A DNA stretch of 7,473 nt. Origin: Methanomicrobiales archaeon. GTDB taxonomy: Archaea > Halobacteriota > Methanomicrobia > Methanomicrobiales > Methanoculleaceae. Location of the stretch: positions 1 through 7,473 of the forward strand of contig JAAZGM010000283.1 in the NCBI GenBank assembly GCA_012511245.1, given 5' to 3'. The position numbers were made by a program, and so were the translations under genes. Under the pieces are notes generated by a model. That model worked only from the letters and a program-made list of their open reading frames with translations. It was not told where the DNA came from and did no database searches. Below, piece by piece: positions 5,499 through 7,473 of this stretch. The first letter of the stretch is position 1; every line of letters starts with the position of its first letter.

Positions 5499-7268
5499 TT
5501 ACTTCGATATCTCTGTGTAGTAATATTCCCCGGCGGCGATCTGCTCCCTGTCGAGGAACGAACCCGGTTTGTTGATCCGCGGCCTTCCGCTCTTGTCCCG
5601 CCGGAAGGTGATCCCGAGTGCGCAGAGGAACCGGTTCATGCCCGGCGCCATGTCGAACGGCCCGGCAGCTTTGCCGTGGATGCCCGGTTCGCCCTCAAAG
5701 ACCAGGATCCGGTCGCTGATCATATCGATGACGTATATGTCGTGGTCGATCACGAGCGTGCTCGCGCCCCGTCCTTCGGCGTGTTTCCGGATCATCCGCG
5801 ATATCTTCACCCGCTGTTCCACGTCGAGGTGGGCGCTCGGTTCGTCCAGGATGTAGAGGTCGGCGTCACGCGAGAGGCAGACGGCGATCGCCACGCGCTG
5901 GAGTTCACCGCCGGAGAGGGTGCTCACCGGCGTCTGGAGGAGCTGCGAGAGGGAGAGTGGCTCTAAGATCTCATGCTGGTAGTACGAAGTGTCGAACTTC
6001 GTCGTCGTCTTCCTGAGGAGCTCCTCGACGGTCGCCTCCGTGTCACCCTTGATATACTGGGGTTTGTAGGATATCCGCACCCGGGTATCCATCGCCCCGG
6101 TGTCGGGCTCGATGACCCCGGCAAGGAGCTGGGCGAACGTGCTCTTCCCGATACCGTTCGCCCCGAGCACCCCGAGAACCTCGCCACTCCGGATCTCCCC
6201 GCCGTCGATGGTGAGGGAGAACTGGGGGAACCGTTTCGTCATCGCCGGGAACTCGAGCAGCACCTCGCGATCCGAGTCGGCGGCGTGTGCCCGGGTCTCG
6301 AACGTCACCGGGTACGCCCTGAACCGGACGTTCTCCTCGGGGAGGAACCCTTCCAGGTACTGGTTGATCCCCACCCGGACGCCCTTTGGATGGGTGATGA
6401 CACCAAAGACCGCCGGTTCACCGTAAGCGACGTGCACGGTATCGGCGAGCATGTCGAGGATGGCGAGGTCGTGCTCGACGATGACGACCGGACGCTCGAG
6501 GGCGAGTTCACGGATGAGGTTTGCAGCGGCCATCCGCTGGTAGACATCGAGGTAGGGTGTGATCTCGTCAAGGAAGTAGAAATCGGCGTCACGCGAAAGA
6601 CAGGCGACGAGCGCTACACGCTGGAGTTCACCGCCGGAAAGGGTCGTTATCGGCCGGTCGATGACCGCTGTGAGCGATAATTGGTCGATGTAGTAGCCGA
6701 GTTTCCCGCGTTCGTCGGTGGTCGCAAGGAGGTCGCGCACCGAACCGGAGAAGACCTTCGGGATCTGGTCGATGTACTGCGGTTTCACCGCGACCTTCAC
6801 GTTCTTCTGCGAGAGCACCTGGAGGTAATCGAAGAGTTCGGTTCCCTGGTAGAGGTCGAGGACTTCTTTCCAGGAGATCGCGGCATCGGTCCTCCCCAGG
6901 TTCGGGACGAGTGTGCCCGAGAGGATCTTCACCGCCGTGCTCTTCCCGATGCCGTTCGGGCCGAGGATGCCGGTTACCTTCCCCTCGACGGGGATGGGGA
7001 GGCCGTAGAGGACGAAGCCGTTCTGGCCGTAACGATGGATCGGCTGGTCGAGTTCTTCAGGGAGGTTGACGATGTCGAGCGCCTGGAAAGGGCACTTCTT
7101 CACGCAGATGCCGCACCCGACACAGAGTTCTTCGGATATGACAACCTTCTGGTCTTCGCCGATGATGATGGTCTCGTCGCCGGTCCGGACACGGGGGCAG
7201 TAGAGGATGCACTCGGTGCCGCACTTTACCGGGTGGCACCGATCACGGTGTACAACAGCAATACGCAT
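5499..7268 (-). CDS. Ribosome recycling ATPase ABCE1 (RNase L inhibitor homologue, RLI)
   Basis: ABCE1 splits ribosomes after termination together with aRF1/Pelota and is essential in archaea; it is soluble despite its ABC fold. The 589 aa are full length. The N-terminal domain has two [4Fe-4S] sites: C11, C16, C20, C24 (CGTEC, YCP) and C49, C52, C55, C59 (CVGCGICVKKCP). NBD1: Walker A G103-T111 (GPNGIGKST), Q164, signature L210-E214 (LSGGE), Walker B D234-E235. NBD2: Walker A G369-T377 (GANGIGKST), signature L451-E455, Walker B D475-E476 (LDEPSAHLD), H-switch IDHD. The tail ITFRRDKSGRPRINKPGS...GEYYY is typical of the family. The D-loop region of NBD1 reads EITPYLD, whereas NBD2 has EPSAHLD. 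The gene starts 6 nt after an upstream membrane protein gene and is convergent with the che operon. Identification is close to certain. Confidence -1.
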   Translation of the reverse strand: MRIAVVHRDRCHPVKCGTECILYCPRVRTGDETIIIGEDQKVVISEELCVGCGICVKKCPFQALDIVNLPEELDQPIHRYGQNGFVLYGLPIPVEGKVTGILGPNGIGKSTAVKILSGTLVPNLGRTDAAISWKEVLDLYQGTELFDYLQVLSQKNVKVAVKPQYIDQIPKVFSGSVRDLLATTDERGKLGYYIDQLSLTAVIDRPITTLSGGELQRVALVACLSRDADFYFLDEITPYLDVYQRMAAANLIRELALERPVVIVEHDLAILDMLADTVHVAYGEPAVFGVITHPKGVRVGINQYLEGFLPEENVRFRAYPVTFETRAHAADSDREVLLEFPAMTKRFPQFSLTIDGGEIRSGEVLGVLGANGIGKSTFAQLLAGVIEPDTGAMDTRVRISYKPQYIKGDTEATVEELLRKTTTKFDTSYYQHEILEPLSLSQLLQTPVSTLSGGELQRVAIAVCLSRDADLYILDEPSAHLDVEQRVKISRMIRKHAEGRGASTLVIDHDIYVIDMISDRILVFEGEPGIHGKAAGPFDMAPGMNRFLCALGITFRRDKSGRPRINKPGSFLDREQIAAGEYYYTEISK

Positions 7269-7272
7269 GGGT

Positions 7273-7278
7273 GATCAC
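7273..7278 (-). promoter_or_regulatory. Shine-Dalgarno-like site of ABCE1 overlapping the upstream stop codon
   Basis: On the - strand GTGATC, part of the extended archaeal SD (GGAGGTGATC), lies four bases before the ABCE1 ATG and contains the TGA stop of the upstream gene. This supports the 7268 start and implies coupled translation. Confidence -1.
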
Positions 7279-7472
7279 AGAACAGTGGTGGTCAGGAAGA
7301 TCGTCCAGGTCATGAGCCAGAGTGCAAACGTCATGAAACTCTGGTAGAACCAGTCCTTTCCGGTCAGCGCCATATGGTCGATCCGGATGAGCATGAAGAT
7401 ATGTTTCTGGAAGACGACACCTGCCATGAGGAGGAGAAGGCCGATGATGGCGTTCTCTTGAAGGCCGTTTGC
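7275..7472 (-). CDS. Membrane protein, C-terminal part (5' truncated by window edge), unknown function
   Basis: The last 65 residues and a TGA stop are present; the start is beyond the window. The sequence has two hydrophobic segments, about AIIGLLLLMAGVVF (residues 8-21) and MTFALWLMTWTIFLTTTVL (residues 47-65), joined by a polar loop (QKHIFMLIRIDHMALTGKDW), so it is an integral membrane protein ending almost at the membrane face. I do not recognise the family. Codon use looks like the neighbours (rich in ATC, CTC, GCA). The stop lies 6 nt before the ABCE1 ATG and inside its SD-like site, so the two are probably co-transcribed. The reading frame runs unbroken from the window edge to the stop, and the composition is protein-like. 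Confidence -1.
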   Translation of the reverse strand, partial: ANGLQENAIIGLLLLMAGVVFQKHIFMLIRIDHMALTGKDWFYQSFMTFALWLMTWTIFLTTTVL

Positions 7473-7473
7473 C

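Noticed and set aside
5861..6646. Two similar DNA segments about 60 nt long (near 5861-5920 and 6584-6646)
   Set aside because: They encode the LSGGELQRVA...CLSRDAD region of the two ABCE1 nucleotide-binding domains, an ancient internal duplication, not a mobile or regulatory repeat.
5973..7274. Open frames on the + strand opposite ABCE1 (235 and 197 codons)
   Set aside because: They are antisense to a fully conserved ABCE1 frame and have the Arg/Val/Glu/Asp-rich look of reversed codons, with no recognisable motifs.

Overview
The window reads as high-GC euryarchaeal DNA, most likely from a motile methanogen of the Methanomicrobiales (Methanoculleus-like). This rests on three things. There is a bacterial-type chemotaxis operon of the kind euryarchaea acquired (cheY-cheB-cheA-cheC-cheD). 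There is an archaeal/eukaryotic-type ribosome recycling ATPase (ABCE1/RLI). Shine-Dalgarno-like sites match the GGAGGTGATC anti-SD pairing. The genus is an inference from general sequence character, not from a search.

Left part, + strand, 3 to about 5455: a tightly packed gene string. It runs: the 3' end of cheY, cheB (methylesterase), cheA (histidine kinase), cheC (CheY-P phosphatase), cheD (receptor glutamine deamidase), and a secreted protein I read as a seven-bladed beta-propeller of unknown function. Gaps are 2 to 20 nt or the genes overlap, so the set is probably one transcript with translational coupling. CheA would phosphorylate CheY and CheB. CheY-P would act on the archaellum motor through archaeal adaptors not seen here. 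CheB and CheD modify chemoreceptors, and CheC dephosphorylates CheY-P and binds CheD. All catalytic residues I looked for are present. No cheR, cheW, cheF or receptor gene lies in the window. The propeller gene starts inside the end of cheD and is the least expected member of the operon.

Right part, - strand, 7473 to 5499: the 3' end of a gene for a small membrane protein, then 6 nt later the complete ABCE1/RLI gene, convergent with the chemotaxis string. The 43-nt convergent junction (5456-5498) holds a GGGGATCCCC palindrome next to an A5/T5 run, which could end transcription of the RLI operon.

No tRNA, rRNA, CRISPR, insertion sequence, attachment site or origin was seen. Almost every base is coding. 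The points most worth a second look are the cheB start, which has no in-frame ATG, GTG or TTG at the expected position, and the secreted propeller coupled to cheD.
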